From Methanofastidiosum sp964630765 (lineage in GTDB: Archaea; Methanobacteriota_B; Thermococci; Methanofastidiosales; Methanofastidiosaceae), in the NCBI GenBank assembly GCA_964630765.1, contig CAZVXE010000071.1, positions 1 through 5,632 on the forward strand: a stretch of 5,632 nt of DNA. Direction: 5' to 3'. The notes below the pieces were generated by a model, which was not told where the DNA came from, ran no database searches, and saw only the letters and a list, made by a program, of their open reading frames with translations. The translations under genes were made by a program, and so were the position numbers. Each line of letters starts with the position of its first letter. Position 1 is the stretch's first letter. Below are positions 5,331 through 5,632 of the stretch, piece by piece.

Positions 5331-5632
5331 AGAAATGCTGGTGCATTCCTCCCCAGCACAATGGCCGTTTTGTTGCCGCCATGGAAGATGTCCTAGAGGT
5401 ATATAGCAGGCCCTATAACGTTAATCGTCCGGTGGTATGCATGGACGAAAAGCCGATTCAATTATTGGCTGATCGACGCCGCCGTATTTCTATGAAGAAA
5501 GGAAAACCAGAGCGGCAAGATTCTGAATATGTCCGCAAGGGTACCTGCAGTATTTTTCTGTTCACTGAACCATTGAATGAATATTCCGGTCCAAACCTGC
5601 CACTGATTCCGATGGAAACCTGCCAGGCGTAA
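5309..5632 (+). CDS. IS630-family transposase, second frame (OrfB), truncated
   Basis: Read from the frameshift, this frame gives NEFKPHLKKCWCIPPQHNGRF, then MEDVLEVYSRPY, then RPVVCMDEKPIQLL and KGTCSIFLFTEPL. This is the start of the DDE_3 catalytic domain of IS630-type transposases. In the fused protein the first catalytic aspartate is D195 (CMDEKP). After residue 238 (TEPL) the sequence turns into NEYSGPNLPLIPMETCQA and stops at 5630-5632. That tail does not look like any transposase; it is the translation of repeats at 5583-5625. The second and third catalytic acids are missing, so the enzyme is inactive. An ATG at 5381 is possible for independent start but has no clear ribosome binding site; expression by frameshift is more likely. 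Confidence 0.75.
   Translation, partial: NEFKPHLKKCWCIPPQHNGRFVAAMEDVLEVYSRPYNVNRPVVCMDEKPIQLLADRRRRISMKKGKPERQDSEYVRKGTCSIFLFTEPLNEYSGPNLPLIPMETCQA
5574..5632. mobile_element. Probable end of an IS21-family element
   Basis: The transposase sequence is lost at about 5574 and is replaced by two imperfect tandem repeats. ATTCCGGTCCAAACCTGCCA (5583-5602) and ATTCCGATGGAAACCTGCCA (5606-5625) agree at 16 of 20 positions with a 23-bp period. Multiple short repeats of this kind (TTCCGG, then a variable core, then AAC-GCCA) are known at the ends of IS21-family elements, which begin 5'-TG. TG occurs at 5574-5575 and at 5578-5579. The element's genes lie beyond the window, so the family call is by pattern only. 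Confidence 0.5.

Larger units (their letters stand above)
4800..5573 (+). mobile_element. IS630-family insertion sequence, incomplete
   Basis: Base composition and gene direction change near 4800, where the TIR frame ends. The transposase that follows is IS630-like, with an HTH region and the start of the DDE domain (CMDEKP). IS630 elements insert at TA dinucleotides; several TAs lie at 4789-4810, so the exact left end cannot be fixed without the right end. The right part is lost: similarity ends after FTEPL at about 5573, where another element appears to begin. Confidence 0.75.

Noticed and set aside
5111..5359. Minus-strand open frame within the transposase
   Set aside because: Antisense shadow of the transposase; the + strand matches a known family.

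Overview
The window is a stretch of an integron gene-cassette array. Five closely related attC recombination sites, about 115-132 bp each, sit at 27-152, 1317-1439, 2194-2325, 3065-3179 and 4100-4223. Each lies just 3' of a minus-strand gene or gene pair. All cassettes point the same way, so the array reads from high to low coordinates. The near-identity of the attC sites is typical of a large sedentary (chromosomal) integron rather than a clinical mobile one. No integrase gene or attI site lies in the window. The AT-rich genes suit a low-GC host; cassette arrays of this kind are known in spirochaetes such as Treponema, but no gene here fixes the taxon and that assignment is weak.

Layout in reading order (minus strand). 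At the right edge, 4218-4802 encodes a TIR-domain protein whose 5' end is missing. The array is interrupted there by an insertion sequence. Next come a membrane-anchored protein of unknown function (3184-4068), a HAD-superfamily phosphatase-like protein (2373-3020), a toxin-antitoxin pair (DUF6364-type antitoxin 1863-2105 and PIN-domain toxin 1448-1870) with its own promoter and probable operator, and a Shedu-type DUF4263 nuclease (163-1299). Each unit is followed by its attC.

The right end (about 4800-5632, + strand) is of different composition, visibly richer in G+C. It holds the front part of an IS630-family transposase, split into two frames joined at a run of eight A residues; this looks like a programmed -1 frameshift. 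The transposase sequence stops matching its family near 5573. There the DNA changes to two imperfect 23-bp-period repeats that resemble the multiple terminal repeats of IS21-family elements, so a second element probably sits inside the first.

Functionally, three of five cassettes (TIR, toxin-antitoxin, Shedu) belong to families with known roles in phage defence or element stabilisation. Only the toxin-antitoxin cassette shows a convincing promoter, which could also feed the downstream Shedu gene. The uncharacterised membrane-protein and HAD cassettes are the best candidates for undescribed activities by association.
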